Numbered from the stretch's first letter, positions 32,699 through 42,639 are shown. The stretch: DNA of 64,000 nucleotides from DATBLE01 sp963841405 (GCA_963841405.1 CAWJCM010000011.1:62001-126000), one strand, 5' to 3'. A program made the numbers and translations. The notes: generated by a model not told the origin, from the letters alone.

Positions 32699-33681
32699 AG
32701 GCGCGGCGCCTCGGCCGGAGGACGCCGCTGGCGGCGCTGCTCGTGGTGCTGCTCGGGCTCGCGACCGGCGGCGCCTACGCCGCGCTGAGCTCCTCGACCG
32801 CAGCCAGCCCGGCCCAGCCCAAGATCACTGCCGCGCCGCCGAAGCTGAGCAAGCAGGCTCATGCGGACTTCGCCTACAGCAGCAAGACGGCGGTCGACTT
32901 CCTCTGCTCGATCGACGCCGGCACCTTCACCGCCTGCGGCAGCGGGACGACCGGATCGATCGCATACGCCGGCCCGCTCGCCGAGGGCGGCCACACCTTC
33001 CGGGTCGAGGCGCAGTTCGGAGCGGTGATCGGAAAGCCCGCCGCGAAGACCTGGACGGTCGACACGCAGGCCCCGCCGCCGCCCGTGTTCACGAAGACGC
33101 CGCCCGACTCCACGAGCCTGACGAAGGCCGGCTTCAGCTACGGCGACGCCGAGCGCAACACGAAGTTCCAGTGCGAGCTCGACGGTGCCGCCTACACGAA
33201 ATGCGGGCACGGCAAGAGCTACCACCGTCTGACGACAGGCGCCCACATCTTCTGCGCCCGCGCACTGGACAAGGCAGAAAACGCGAGCGGAGCCGCGTGC
33301 GCGACCTGGGTCGTCACCCCTGCCTCGGTGACCTTCTCGATCTCCGGCAACCCACCGGCCGGCGCGCTGCTCTACCCGGGCGCCGCGGCCGTGCCGCTGA
33401 ACCTCGTCTTCACCAACTCGAACCCGGCGCCGATCACCGTCCAGAGCGTGACCGTGTCGGTGACGGGCACCTCCGCCGGCGGCTGCGACGCGGCCAACTT
33501 CAGCGTGTCGCAGCAGCTGCAGGCGGCGCCGACGGTCCCGGCCAGGGCGACCGCGTCGCTCCAGGACCTCGGGGTTGCGCAGTCGGACTGGCCGCAGCTC
33601 CGGATGCTCGAGGCCGGGAACCAGAACGCCTGCCGGAACGCCTCGGTCAATCTCGCCTACGCGGGGACGGCGACGGGATGA
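32695..33681 (+). CDS. secreted/anchored surface protein with C-terminal LYPG domain (paralog 3)
   Basis: 328 aa from GTG 32695. N-terminal signal/anchor (LAALLVVLLGLATGGAYAALSSS). Residues ~40-210 hold two Ig-like modules of the FQCELDGAAYTKCGHGKSY type (also FLCSIDAGTFTACGSGT), then ~110 residues related to the two preceding proteins (PAGALLYPGAAAVPLNLVFTNSNPAPITVQSV ... NACRNASVNLAYAG). Coupled by ATGA to the large repeat protein downstream. Probably part of a cell-surface assembly; no enzymatic motif seen. Confidence 0.75.
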   Translation: MKARRLGRRTPLAALLVVLLGLATGGAYAALSSSTAASPAQPKITAAPPKLSKQAHADFAYSSKTAVDFLCSIDAGTFTACGSGTTGSIAYAGPLAEGGHTFRVEAQFGAVIGKPAAKTWTVDTQAPPPPVFTKTPPDSTSLTKAGFSYGDAERNTKFQCELDGAAYTKCGHGKSYHRLTTGAHIFCARALDKAENASGAACATWVVTPASVTFSISGNPPAGALLYPGAAAVPLNLVFTNSNPAPITVQSVTVSVTGTSAGGCDAANFSVSQQLQAAPTVPARATASLQDLGVAQSDWPQLRMLEAGNQNACRNASVNLAYAGTATG

Positions 33682-36600
33682 GCGGCGCTCTCCGCCGATC
33701 GCTCGGGCGCCGGCGCCGGCTGCTCGTCGTCTCGGTTGCCGTTCTCGCAGCCGGCGGGCTGGCGAGCGGCTTGCTCGCGTACTTCAGCGGCGGCGCGGCC
33801 GCCGGCAGCGCAGGCGGAGGAGCTGCGACGTCGGTGGCTCCGGGCGCGCCCCCCACGAGCGTCAGCAGCCAGCCCGGCCGGGCGGTGACGATCTCGTGGG
33901 CTGCCACGACGCTCGCCAACGGGCATCCCGTGGACGGCTATCTGGTCACCCGCTACGACGCGAACCCGCCCTACGCTCCGCAGATCACGCTCGCCGGCTG
34001 CGGCGGCGTCGTCGCAGCCCTGAGCTGCACAGAGACCGGGGTGCCGTTCGGAAGCTGGCAGTACACGATCACGCCGGTGATAGGCGCGAACTGGCGTGGC
34101 ACCGAGAGCACGATGAGCGGGACGGTGACGATCGGTGCGGGGAGCCTGACCCTCGCCCAGTCGACGCTGGGGCTGGCGGCGTTCGCGGGCGGCTCCAGCC
34201 CGGCGACGCTCACCGGATCCCTGAGCGGGTTCGCCTCCAACGAGGGAGTCACGTACCGGCTCGACGACTCGACCTACGGCACGACACTGGCCGGGCCGCC
34301 CACGATCGCGGACGGGAGCGGGAACGCCAGCGTCTCGATCACGCTTCCGCGGCCCTCCGACGGGCCGCACTCGATCTTCGCGGTCGGCGACGCGGCTCCC
34401 TATCCCTCGCAGGCGAGCACGGCGATCCTCGTCGACACCGTTCCGCCGACCAGCTCGGCCGGCGGCGTGGACGCCGCCTGGCACGCGAGCGACGTCGTCG
34501 TCGGCCTCTCCGCCGTGGACGGCGTCGGGGGCTCGGGCGTCGCGAGCATCACGTACCAGGTGGACGGGGGCTCGACCCAGACGATCAACGGCACGAGCGG
34601 GAACGTCACCATCCCGGCCCCGGCCGACGGATCGAACGACGGGACGCACACGATCGCCTTCTACGCCACGGACGACGCGGGCAACGTCGAGGCCCCGGCG
34701 AAGACGGCGACGGTGAAGATCGACGCGACGACGCCCTCGACCTCGCTCACGACGACACCGTCGAGCCCGGACGGGGCGAACGGCTGGTTCCAGCAGGCGA
34801 GCGTGCAGTTCGCCCTCACCGGATCCGATGCCAGCTCGGGCGTGGCGCAGAGCTTCTACACCGTCGACGGCGGCGCGACCCAGACCTACGCGGGCGCGGT
34901 GACGGTCTCGGGCCAGGGCATCCACACGGTCACCTACTGGTCGGTCGACAACGCCGGCAACACCGAGACCGCCAACACCACCCAGATCAAGCTGGACAAC
35001 GTCAGGCCGTCGACCTCGATCGCGGTCAGCCCCGCCGCCCCGAACGGCTTCGGCGGCTGGTACGTGACCACGCCGTCGTTCACGCTGAGCGCCTCCGACG
35101 CCACCTCGGGCGTCGCCGCGACGCTCTACAAGATCGACGGCGGGACGACGCAGAGCTACTCCGGAGCGGTCTCGATCCTCGACGGCCAGCACACGGTCAC
35201 CTACTGGTCGGTCGACAACGCCGGCAACACAGAGAGCACGACGACGACCGCGACGATCAAGGTGGACACGGTCAAGCCGTCGACCTCGATCACGATCACT
35301 CCGGCCTCGCCGGACGGAACGAACGGCTGGCGGGTCTCGGCCACGTCGTTCACCCTCAGCGGCTCGGATGCGACCTCGGGAGTGGCGTCCACCTTCTACA
35401 AGGTCGACGGCGGGGCGGCCCAGACGTACACGGGAAGCGCGGTCTCGATCCCGCAGGGCTCGCACACGGTCGGCTACTGGTCGGTCGACACTGCCGGCAA
35501 CAGCGAAAGCGCGACCACGACCCCGGCGATCAAGGTCGACACGGCCAAGCCGTCGACGACGCTGACCACCGTGCCGGCGGCGCCGGACGGCTCGAACAAC
35601 TGGTACCAGCGCTCGAGCGTCACCTTCACCCTGGCCGCGACCGACGCGACCTCCGGCGTCGCGAACAGCTACTACACGATCGACGGCGGCGCCCAGCAGA
35701 CCTACAGCGGCACCGTCACCATCTCGACGCAGGGCGACCACACCGTCACCTACTGGTCGGTCGACAACGCCGGCAACACCGAGACGACCGCCACCACCCA
35801 CATCAAGCTGGACAACGTCACGCCGACGACGACGATCGCGACCAGCCCCGACCGCCCCCGACGGCACGAACAGCTGGTTCCAGCGGACGAGCGTCACGTT
35901 CACGCTCGGCGCGTCGGATGCTTCTTCCGGGACCGCCTCGACGCTCTACACGATCGACGGCGGCGCCCAGCAGACCTACAGCGGCACCGTCACCGTCTCC
36001 GGCCAGGCCGACCACACCATCGCCTACTGGTCGGTCGACAATGCCGGCAACACCGAGACCGCCAACACCACCCACATCAAGCTCGACAACGTCAAGCCGG
36101 CGACGACGATCGCGACCACCCCGGCCGCCCCCGACGGCACGAACAACTGGTTCAAGCGGGCGAGCGTGACCTTCACCCTGGCCGCGACGGACGTCACCTC
36201 GGGGGTCGCGAGCCGCTTCTACACGGTCGACGGCGGCGCCCAGCAGACCTACAGCGGCACCGTCACCGTCTCCGGCCAGGCCGACCACACCATCGCCTAC
36301 TGGTCGGTCGACAACGCCGGCAACACCGAGACCGCCAACACCACCCACATCAAGCTCGACAACGTCGCCCCGGCGAACTCACTCGCGCTGACCAACAAGA
36401 CCGCCGGCTCGTATCTCAGCGGGAACACCGTCTATTACCGGGGCGGGGCGGGCAACTCGGGGTCCTTCTCGGTCCAGAACACCGTCTCGGATGCCACCTC
36501 CGGCGCCGATTCGAGCACCTTCGCGGCGCTCGGCGGGACGTCCACCGGCTGGACGCACACCACGCCGGACGTGAAGTCGACGCCCTCCGGTGGCCCGTAT

Positions 36601-37482
36601 GTCTCGAACCTGTTCAGCTGGAGCGCCGGCACGACCAGCTCGCCGACCGAGGTCGCGACGGGAGCCGATGCCGCCGGCAACACCACCGCGACCTCGACGC
36701 TGACCTTCACGAACGACTCGACCGCGCCTGCGACGAGCGACAACACGGCCTCGATCGGGACCACGTGCCAGAACACGACCCAGACGGTGACCCTCACGCC
36801 GACCGACGCCGGATCGGGGGTGGCGGCGACCTATTACACGACGAACGGATCGACCCCGACCGCGAGCTCGAGCCAGGGCACCTCGATCTCGCTGGCGACG
36901 GACGGCAACTACACGATCAAGTACTTCACCGTCGACAACGTCGGCAACCAGGAGGCGGTCAGGACCGCTGCGACGACGATCTGCATCGACAAGACGGCGC
37001 CGGCGCCGACCAATGTCGTCCTCGGCACCGGCAACGGAACTGCAGGCTCGCGAGACACTGTCACGATCAACTACTCGGAGCAGCTCGACGCCACCACCTT
37101 CTGCTCGACCTGGACGAACTCCGGCAACCAGACGATCACCAAGACCGCCGTCACTATCCAGATCGCCGACACCGGCGCCAACGACACCCTGACGGTTTCC
37201 GGCATCGGTTCGAACTGCGGCGGCACGTTCCACTTCGGCTCCGTGGCGCTCGGGGGCGACTATGTCACCGCCACGCGGACGTTCAACTCGACCGCGGGCC
37301 GAATCCAGTGGAACCCGACCGCACACACGCTCCAGATCAGGCTCGGCACGCCCAGCGGCACGGTCAGCGCCGGCGTCCCCGCGGGCACGCCGACCTACAC
37401 GCCCGACTCGTCCCTCGAGGACATCGCGGGCAACACGATCAACCCGAGCGTGTTCAGCGCACCCGGAACCTCGCGGTTCTGA
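33678..37482 (+). CDS. large surface protein with tandem YWSVDNAGN repeats (frame shift near 35851)
   Basis: About 1,267 aa if one extra base near 35851 is ignored. N-terminal membrane segment (LLVVSVAVLAAGGLASGLLAYFSGG), a fibronectin-like module (~residues 55-155), then seven repeats of ~87-91 residues with the core FYTVDGGAQQTYSGTVTV, HTVTYWSVDNAGNTE, and PSTSI. These resemble OmpL47/CHB-HEX-type Ig-like modules of bacterial adhesins. After two further beta modules it ends GNTINPSVFSAPGTSRF. No LPXTG or C-terminal anchor was found. The frame break lies at the sixth repeat, which is almost identical in DNA to the seventh. Confidence 0.8.
35956..36366 (+). repeat. near-identical tandem repeat units in the large surface protein gene
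   Basis: 138 bp at 35956-36093 recur at 36229-36366 with one difference (AATGCC/AACGCC), a period of 273 bp or 91 codons. The other repeats are similar in protein but more diverged in DNA. Such identity implies a recent duplication or gene conversion, and a site prone to copy-number change and assembly collapse. Confidence 0.8.
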
Positions 37483-37534
37483 TCGACCTCGCGCGGCCGA
37501 CGTAAGGACCGCGAACGGCGCGACACCAACGTCG

Positions 37535-38197
37535 ATGATGGCAACGATGACCCGATCGCGGACACGGGTCCTGCTCGACTCCGAGTCGCAGGCGTGGCTC
37601 GACGACCTGCGCGCGGACGGCCCCAGACGGGACGAGGCGGTCGCGCGACTGCGCGAGCTGCTCGTGCGGGCGGCCCGTTTCGAGATCGCCCGTCGGCGGC
37701 CGGCTCTTCCCCACCTCCGCGGCGGCGAGCTCGCCGAGATCGCCGAGGAGGCAGCGGACGACGCGGCCGTCTCGGTGCTCGCCCGGCTCGCCGACTTCCG
37801 CGGCGCCAGCCGGTTCACAACCTGGGCGTACAAGTTCGCGCTGCTCGAGGCGGCGGTGAAGCTCCGGCGCCGCGCGTGGCAGGGCCGCGAGCTTCCGCTC
37901 GAGCCCGAGGGCTGGACGCTCGTCCCGAGTCGTGTGCCGGGCCCTGCCGAGACGGCCGAGCAGCGAGCGCTGCTGGCGGCGATCCAGGAGGGAATCGCGA
38001 CGGGCCTGACGCAGCGGCAGCGAACGGTGCTGGTCGCGCTCGCGCTCAACGGCGTGCCGATCGACGTCCTGGCCGAGCGCCTCGACACCACCCGCGGCGC
38101 GCTCTACAAGACCGTGCACGACGCGCGCCAAAAGCTTCGAGCGCATCTGACGAAGGCGGGCTTCGATCTGGACGCCTTCGAGGAGGGAACGGAATGA
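37535..38197 (+). CDS. ECF-type RNA polymerase sigma factor
   Basis: 220 aa from ATG 37535 (two further in-frame ATGs at 37538 and 37547 are alternatives). Region 2 is seen as VLARLADFRGASRFTTWAYKFALLEAAVKLRRRAW. Region 4 is seen as LTQRQRTVLVALALNGVPIDVLAERLDTTRGALYKTVHDARQKLRAHL with its helix-turn-helix. It overlaps the following small gene by 4 bp (ATGA), a standard sigma/anti-sigma arrangement. It probably controls the preceding surface-protein genes, itself, or both (inference). Confidence 0.88.
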   Translation: MMATMTRSRTRVLLDSESQAWLDDLRADGPRRDEAVARLRELLVRAARFEIARRRPALPHLRGGELAEIAEEAADDAAVSVLARLADFRGASRFTTWAYKFALLEAAVKLRRRAWQGRELPLEPEGWTLVPSRVPGPAETAEQRALLAAIQEGIATGLTQRQRTVLVALALNGVPIDVLAERLDTTRGALYKTVHDARQKLRAHLTKAGFDLDAFEEGTE

Positions 38198-38424
38198 CCC
38201 CGGAACTCAGCTCCGAGCTCGTGCGCCTGCTCGGCCCCGGCGAGGCCGAGCTCGGCTGCGACGCTTGCTTCGACGAGCTCGACCGGTACGTCGAGCTCGA
38301 GCTGGCCGGCGAGGACGCCGACCGCATCGTCCCAGGCATGCGCGCCCACCTGCGCGGGTGCCCCGCCTGCCGCGAGGAACACGACAGCCTGCGGGCGCTG
38401 CTGGCGTCCGAGCCTGCGAACTGA
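38194..38424 (+). CDS. small zinc-finger protein, likely anti-sigma factor
   Basis: 76 aa, MTPELSSELVRLLGPGEAELGCDACFDELDRYVELELAGED, with the ZAS-type motif MRAHLRGCPACREEHDSL (HxxxCxxC). No transmembrane segment, so it would be a soluble anti-sigma factor for the ECF sigma encoded just upstream. An extra CDAC pair near residue 22 could add metal or redox sensing. Confidence 0.75.
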   Translation: MTPELSSELVRLLGPGEAELGCDACFDELDRYVELELAGEDADRIVPGMRAHLRGCPACREEHDSLRALLASEPAN

Positions 38425-38436
38425 AGGGAGACTGCT

Positions 38437-39611
38437 GTGAGCGAGACCGAGACCGGGTACCTAATCGTGGGCGGAGGCATGACCGGCGACGCCGCCTGCA
38501 AGGGGATCCGGGAGCACGACGCCGAAGGCTCGATCACGCTGGTCGGCGCAGAGGCGCATCCGCCGTACAAGCGCCCGCCGCTGACGAAGGGCCTCTAGTC
38601 CGATGACGACGAGGAGAAGATCTGGCGCGGAACAGACGAGCTGGACGTCGACCTGCGGCTCGGGCGCACGGTCGTCTCCGTCGACGCCGACGCGGGCACC
38701 GCGACGGACGACGCGGGCGACACGTACCGGTACGAGACGGTGCTGCTCGCCACTGGCGGCCGGCCGCGCCGCCTGCCCGCAGGCGGCGGCGACGGCGTCG
38801 TGTACTACCGGACGCTCGACGACTACCGGCACATCCGCGGCCTGGCCGAGGACGGCGCCCGCTTCGTGGTCGTCGGCGGCGGGTTCATCGGCTCGGAGAT
38901 CGCCGCAGCGCTTGCCGCCAACGACTGCCGCGTGACCATGGTCTTTCCGGATCCCGGCATCTGTTCGAGGCTCTTCCCGGCGGAGCTCTCCGCGTTCGTG
39001 ACCGACTACTACAGAGAGAAAGGCGTCGAGGTGCTCGCCGGAGAGAGCGTCGAGAGCGCCGGGAACGGAGGCGTGCGGACGTCCGGCGGCACGGAGCTCG
39101 AGGCCGACGGCGTGATCGCCGGACTCGGCATCGAGCCGGCGACCGACCTCGCCGAGGCAATCGGGCTGCCCGTCGACGACGGCATCGTCGTCGACGAGCT
39201 CGGCCGGGCCGGCGGGCGGGAGGAAGTGTTCGCCGCCGGCGACGTCGCCCGCTTCCCGCTCGCCGCGCTCGGCCATGCGGCGCGGGTCGAGCACGAGGAC
39301 CACGCCAACACGCACGGCCGGACGGTCGGCGCGAACATGGCCGGCGCCGGTCAGCCGTACGACCACCTGCCGTTCTTCTACTCCGACCTGTTCGAGCTCG
39401 GCTACGAGGCGGTCGGTGACCTCGACTCGCGGCAGCGGGTCGTCGCGTCGTGGAAGGAGCCGAACCGCAAGGGCGTTATTGCCTACGTGGACGACGAGAA
39501 TCGCCCGCGTGGATTCCTGCTCTGGGACGCTGGGGCAAGGTGGACGTCGCGCGCGACCTGATCCGGGCCGGCGAGCCGGTCGACGAGGCAGCGCTTGACG
39601 ACCTCGCCTGA
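38437..39611 (+). pseudogene. FAD/NAD(P)-dependent oxidoreductase, internal TAG and 3' frame break
   Basis: Ferredoxin/rubredoxin-reductase or AIF-like flavoprotein. FAD motif YLIVGGGMTGDAACKGIR near the N-terminus, NAD motif FVVVGGGFIGSEIAAALAAN, and EVFAAGDVARFPL for the second FAD contact. After PPYKRPPLTKGL an in-frame TAG (38596-38598) stands where relatives have Trp. Near 39532 one base appears missing: the conserved end (WGKVDVARDLIRAGEPVDEAALDDLA) continues in another frame to TGA 39609-39611. GTG start 38437 with GAAGGGAG upstream. Restart at 38740 would lack the FAD motif, so the gene is probably inactive unless the sequence is wrong. Confidence 0.75.
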
Positions 39612-39854
39612 TCAGACCAATCCGTCGGTGCGGGCGGCCAGCTCGCGGTCGCGGTCGGTGATCCCACCGGCCGACTGGGTCGTCCAGCGGACGCGCACGC
39701 GCCGGTACCGAAGGTCGATGTCCGGGTGGTGGTTCTCGGCCTCCGCGACCTCGGCGAGGCGGTCGACGAACGCGATCGCGTCGGGAAACGAGGCGAACTC
39801 GAATTCCCGCTCGAGCCCGTCGTCGACTTCGGGCCACTCCATCCGCGGGAGCAT
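39612..39854 (-). CDS. pterin-4a-carbinolamine dehydratase
   Basis: 80 aa from ATG 39854 (MLPRMEWPEVDDGLEREFEFASF). It carries the PCD signature EAENHHPDIDLRYRRVRVRWTTQSAGGITDRDRELAART with the catalytic His-His-Pro. It is ~15-20 residues shorter than usual at the N-terminus, lacking the first helix; an undetected frame error or alternative start may explain this. It dehydrates hydroxy-tetrahydropterins and stands one gene from folE. Its stop abuts the pseudogene's stop tail to tail. Confidence 0.8.
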   Translation of the reverse strand: MLPRMEWPEVDDGLEREFEFASFPDAIAFVDRLAEVAEAENHHPDIDLRYRRVRVRWTTQSAGGITDRDRELAARTDGLV

Positions 39855-40656
39855 TGCACGGAAGCCGCGGCACGGGCGTGAGCTGCTCTGCGAGCACGTC
39901 TTCCGGCCGGCCGCGCATCCAGTCGTGCTCGTGCTCGCGCTGCTGCGCGTGCCGCCGCCCGCGGTCTTGCTCGCCGCCGGCGCCACCGGGGTCGTCGCCG
40001 CCTACCTGATCGGCAGCGGAGCGCTCGCCGCCGCCGCCCTGCTGCTACAGCTGAAGACGGTGCTCGACAACGCCGACGGGCAGCTCGCCCGGGCGACCGG
40101 GCGGGTGACGGCGCTGGGCCGGTACCTCGATTCCGAGTCGGATCTCGTCGTTAACGCGGCGATCTTCGCCGGGATCGGCTGGGCGACCGGGCGCTGGGCG
40201 CTCGCAGCCGCGGGGTTCGCGTGCCTGACTCTCGTGCTCGGCGTCAACTACAACGCCGAGCGGCTGTACCGGGGCGAGCGCGGCGAGCCGGCCGAGGCGA
40301 TGCCGGCCGCGGGCGGGCTCGCCGGTGTACTGGCCCGCGTCTACGCAGCGGTCTACGCGCCGCAGGACCGGCTCGTCGAGGGTGTTTCCGAGCAGCGCCT
40401 CCGCGGCCGCAGTCCGGCCGCGCGGCTGGCCTACCACGATCGCGCCACCGTCACGGTGCTCGCCAACTTCGGCCTGAGCACCCAGCTCGCAGTCCTCGGC
40501 ATCTGTCTCGCCGCGGGCGCACCGGCGGCGTACGCATGGGTGGCGATCGGCTGCGCGGTCGCGCTCGTGCCGCTCGCATACCGGCGGGAGCTCCTGCTTC
40601 GCCGCCACATCGAGAACGGGAGGTACAGGTGGATCTGGAAGCAGTCGTCGACCTGA
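39853..40656 (+). CDS. CDP-alcohol phosphatidyltransferase family protein
   Basis: Integral membrane enzyme that swaps CMP of a CDP-linked lipid for an alcohol. The complete motif is present as DNADGQLARATGRVTALGRYLDSESD (DG-x2-AR-x8-G-x3-D-x3-D), followed by several transmembrane helices and a basic C-terminus. The start is unresolved. Conserved-looking sequence (RELLCEHVFRPAAHPVV) extends upstream of the first GTG (39925), and the only codons further up are non-canonical (ATT at 39853), so an indel is possible. Product lipid unknown. Overlaps folE by 28 bp. Confidence 0.8.
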   Translation: MARKPRHGRELLCEHVFRPAAHPVVLVLALLRVPPPAVLLAAGATGVVAAYLIGSGALAAAALLLQLKTVLDNADGQLARATGRVTALGRYLDSESDLVVNAAIFAGIGWATGRWALAAAGFACLTLVLGVNYNAERLYRGERGEPAEAMPAAGGLAGVLARVYAAVYAPQDRLVEGVSEQRLRGRSPAARLAYHDRATVTVLANFGLSTQLAVLGICLAAGAPAAYAWVAIGCAVALVPLAYRRELLLRRHIENGRYRWIWKQSST

Positions 40657-41276
40657 GGCAGGCGGCCGAAGCGGATCGCTACGCCTCGCCCCGCGACGTC
40701 TCGCCCGCGGAGTGGAGGCGCTTCGAGCGGCACATCGGCGAGATCTTCACGGCGTTCGGGATGGACCTGGACACCCCGGGCACGCGCGAGACTCCGGCGC
40801 GCTTCCTGCGCGCGCTGCAAGAGGCGACCGCCGGGTACGACGGCGACGAGAAGCTGCTGACCGCGTTCCCGAGCGAGGCGCCGGAGCTCTCTCCCGCCCT
40901 CGCGGGGCAGATCGTCGAGGGGCCGATCTCGTTCGTCTGCCTCTGCGAGCACCACGCGCTGCCGTTCCACGGCGTCGCTCACGTCAGCTACATCGCCGGC
41001 GATCGGATCATCGGCATCTCGAAGCTCACCCGCCTGGTGCGCCTGTTCGCCCGCCGCTTCACGGTGCAGGAGCGCCTCGGCGAGCAGATCGCCCACACCC
41101 TCGACGAGCTGATCGAGCCGCGCGGCGTCGCCGTCCACCTCGCCGCCTCGCATCTCTGCACGCAGATGCGCGGGGTCGAAGAGCACTCGCGGACGGTGAC
41201 GACCTTCTGGCGGGGTGCGTTCGAGGACCCGGCGCTGCGGGCCGAGTTCCTGCAGGAGGTCTGGGCACGGGGCTAG
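40629..41276 (+). CDS. folE: GTP cyclohydrolase I
   Basis: Makes dihydroneopterin triphosphate from GTP, the first step to folate and pterins. 215 aa from GTG 40629 with GGGAGGT five bases upstream. Zinc ligands are present: Cys and His in CLCEHHALPFHG and Cys in HLCTQMRGVEEHS. DTPGTRETPARFLRAL and GISKLTRLVRLFARRF are family segments. It is flanked by a carbinolamine dehydratase and a RibD-type reductase, a pterin cluster. Confidence 0.95.
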   Translation: MDLEAVVDLRQAAEADRYASPRDVSPAEWRRFERHIGEIFTAFGMDLDTPGTRETPARFLRALQEATAGYDGDEKLLTAFPSEAPELSPALAGQIVEGPISFVCLCEHHALPFHGVAHVSYIAGDRIIGISKLTRLVRLFARRFTVQERLGEQIAHTLDELIEPRGVAVHLAASHLCTQMRGVEEHSRTVTTFWRGAFEDPALRAEFLQEVWARG

Positions 41277-42157
41277 AGCTTCTCCACGAGGCCCCGGACG
41301 GGCCGGCGTTCGACCTCCCCGAGGGCCTGGCGCGACGCTACCCGGGGCGGTTCGGATTCGAGGGCGCGCGGGTGGTCGCGAACTTCGTCTCGTCACTAGA
41401 CGGCGTCGTCGCCATTCCCGGCCTCGCGCGCGCGAACCGGTTGATCGCGGACGAGAACGACGACGACCGCTTCGTCATGGGCCTGCTGCGCGCGACCGCG
41501 GAGGTCGTCCTGATCGGCTCGGGGACGCTGCAGGCGTCGCCGAACGGCCTCTGGACGCCCGAGAGCGCGTACCCGGACGCCGCAGACGACTGGGCTGAGC
41601 TACGCAGGCGGCTCGGACGACCGCCGGAGCCCGACCTCGCGGTGATCACCGGCACCGGCGGCGTCGACCCGAACCGCCCGGCGTTCGAGCGCGGGGCGCT
41701 CGTGCTGACCACCGACGCCGGCGCGCAGGCGCTCTCGGGGCTGCTGCCGGCGGCGTCGGAAGTGGTCGCGGTGGGCGACGGGCCGCTCGTCGACGTGCGG
41801 CGTGCGGTCGAGGAGGTGCGAAGCCGCGGCAACGAGCTGGTCGTCCTCGAGGCAGGCCCGCACGTCGTCGGCTCGATGCTCGGCCAGCAGCTGGTCGACG
41901 AGCTGTTCCTGACGGTCTCGCCGCTCGTCTCGGGGCGCGATGAGGGCCAAAGCCGGCTCGGCTTCGTCGCAGGCCAGGAGCTCCTACCGGGCGTGCACGT
42001 CGCGGGCGACCTCGTTGGCGTCCGCCGCGGCGGCGACCACCTGTTCCTGCACTACCTGCTGTCGGCGGGGCCGAGACGCGAGGCGCATCGGGCGAACCCG
42101 ACACCCGCCTCACCCGCGACACCGTCTACGACTACCTCGACGCCCTCGTCCGGCTGA
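41267..42157 (+). CDS. RibD C-terminal-domain reductase, possible alternative dihydrofolate reductase
   Basis: RibD_C/DHFR-fold reductase: VVANFVSSLDGVVAIPGLARANRLIADENDDDRFVMGLLRATAEVVLIGSGTL, then LVVLEAGPHVVGSMLGQQLVDELFLTVSPLV. No deaminase domain, so it is not a bifunctional RibD. M. tuberculosis Rv2671, of this type, can act as a dihydrofolate reductase. The folE neighbourhood makes that role attractive here. The start is unclear: ACG 41267 lies 7 nt after AGGAGG, CTG 41261 is closer, and no ATG/GTG fits. The last ~30 residues after HYLLS run into an unrelated gene fragment, so the natural C-terminus may be lost. Confidence 0.78.
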   Translation, partial: TGLELLHEAPDGPAFDLPEGLARRYPGRFGFEGARVVANFVSSLDGVVAIPGLARANRLIADENDDDRFVMGLLRATAEVVLIGSGTLQASPNGLWTPESAYPDAADDWAELRRRLGRPPEPDLAVITGTGGVDPNRPAFERGALVLTTDAGAQALSGLLPAASEVVAVGDGPLVDVRRAVEEVRSRGNELVVLEAGPHVVGSMLGQQLVDELFLTVSPLVSGRDEGQSRLGFVAGQELLPGVHVAGDLVGVRRGGDHLFLHYLLSAGPRREAHRANPTPASPATPSTTTSTPSSG

Positions 42158-42639
42158 TGATCGTCGAAGACGCTCCGGCGTGGTCGCCACATCTCTGCTC
42201 GAGAGCTCGTGCGCGAACGACCCCGACTCGCCACCTCGTCGATCCGTCGCTCGCGGTCGCCGCTCTGGGCGCTTCGCCCCAGCGGCTCATTCAGGACCTG
42301 AACTACCTCGGCTACCTCTTCGAGTCGCTCGTCGTCCGCGACCTGCGCATTTACGCGCAGTCGCTCGATGGCTCGATCTTGCACTATCGCGACAACACGG
42401 GCCTCGAGGTCGACGCGATCGCCGAGACGAGAGCAGGGCATTGGGCGGCGTTCGAGGTGAAGCTCGGCGGAGATCAGGCAATCGAGCGTGCAGCCCGCAG
42501 CCTGCGTTCCTTCGTCGAGCGGGTGGACACCGACAAGGTCGGGCCGCCGGCCTCCCTCGGCGTGATCGTCGCGACTGGCTACGCCTACCAGCGCCCGGAT
42601 GGCATCGGCGTCATCCCGATCGGCGCGCTCGGGCCGTAG
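42075..42639 (+). pseudogene. 5'-truncated AAA-ATPase/DUF4143 fragment
   Basis: One open frame gives TRLTRDTVYDYLDALVRLMIVEDAPAW, then HLVDPSLAVAALG, and LGYLFESLVVRDLRIYAQSLDGSILHYRDNTGLEVDAIAE with AAFEVKLGG. These are the C-terminal DUF4143 (winged helix plus nuclease-like) part of the common AAA_14/DUF4143 ATPases. The P-loop half is absent and no start codon with SD is present. It starts inside the tail of the RibD-type gene, so it looks like debris of an insertion. Confidence 0.7.

Noticed and set aside
33900..36400. Regular DNA repeats that could suggest a CRISPR array
   Set aside because: The ~264-273-bp period is in frame with a protein repeat, without short direct repeats and unique spacers.
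42157..42639. Independent intact gene starting MIVEDAPAW
   Set aside because: Homologous sequence of the DUF4143 family continues upstream of that ATG in the same frame. No SD, and the ATPase half is missing.
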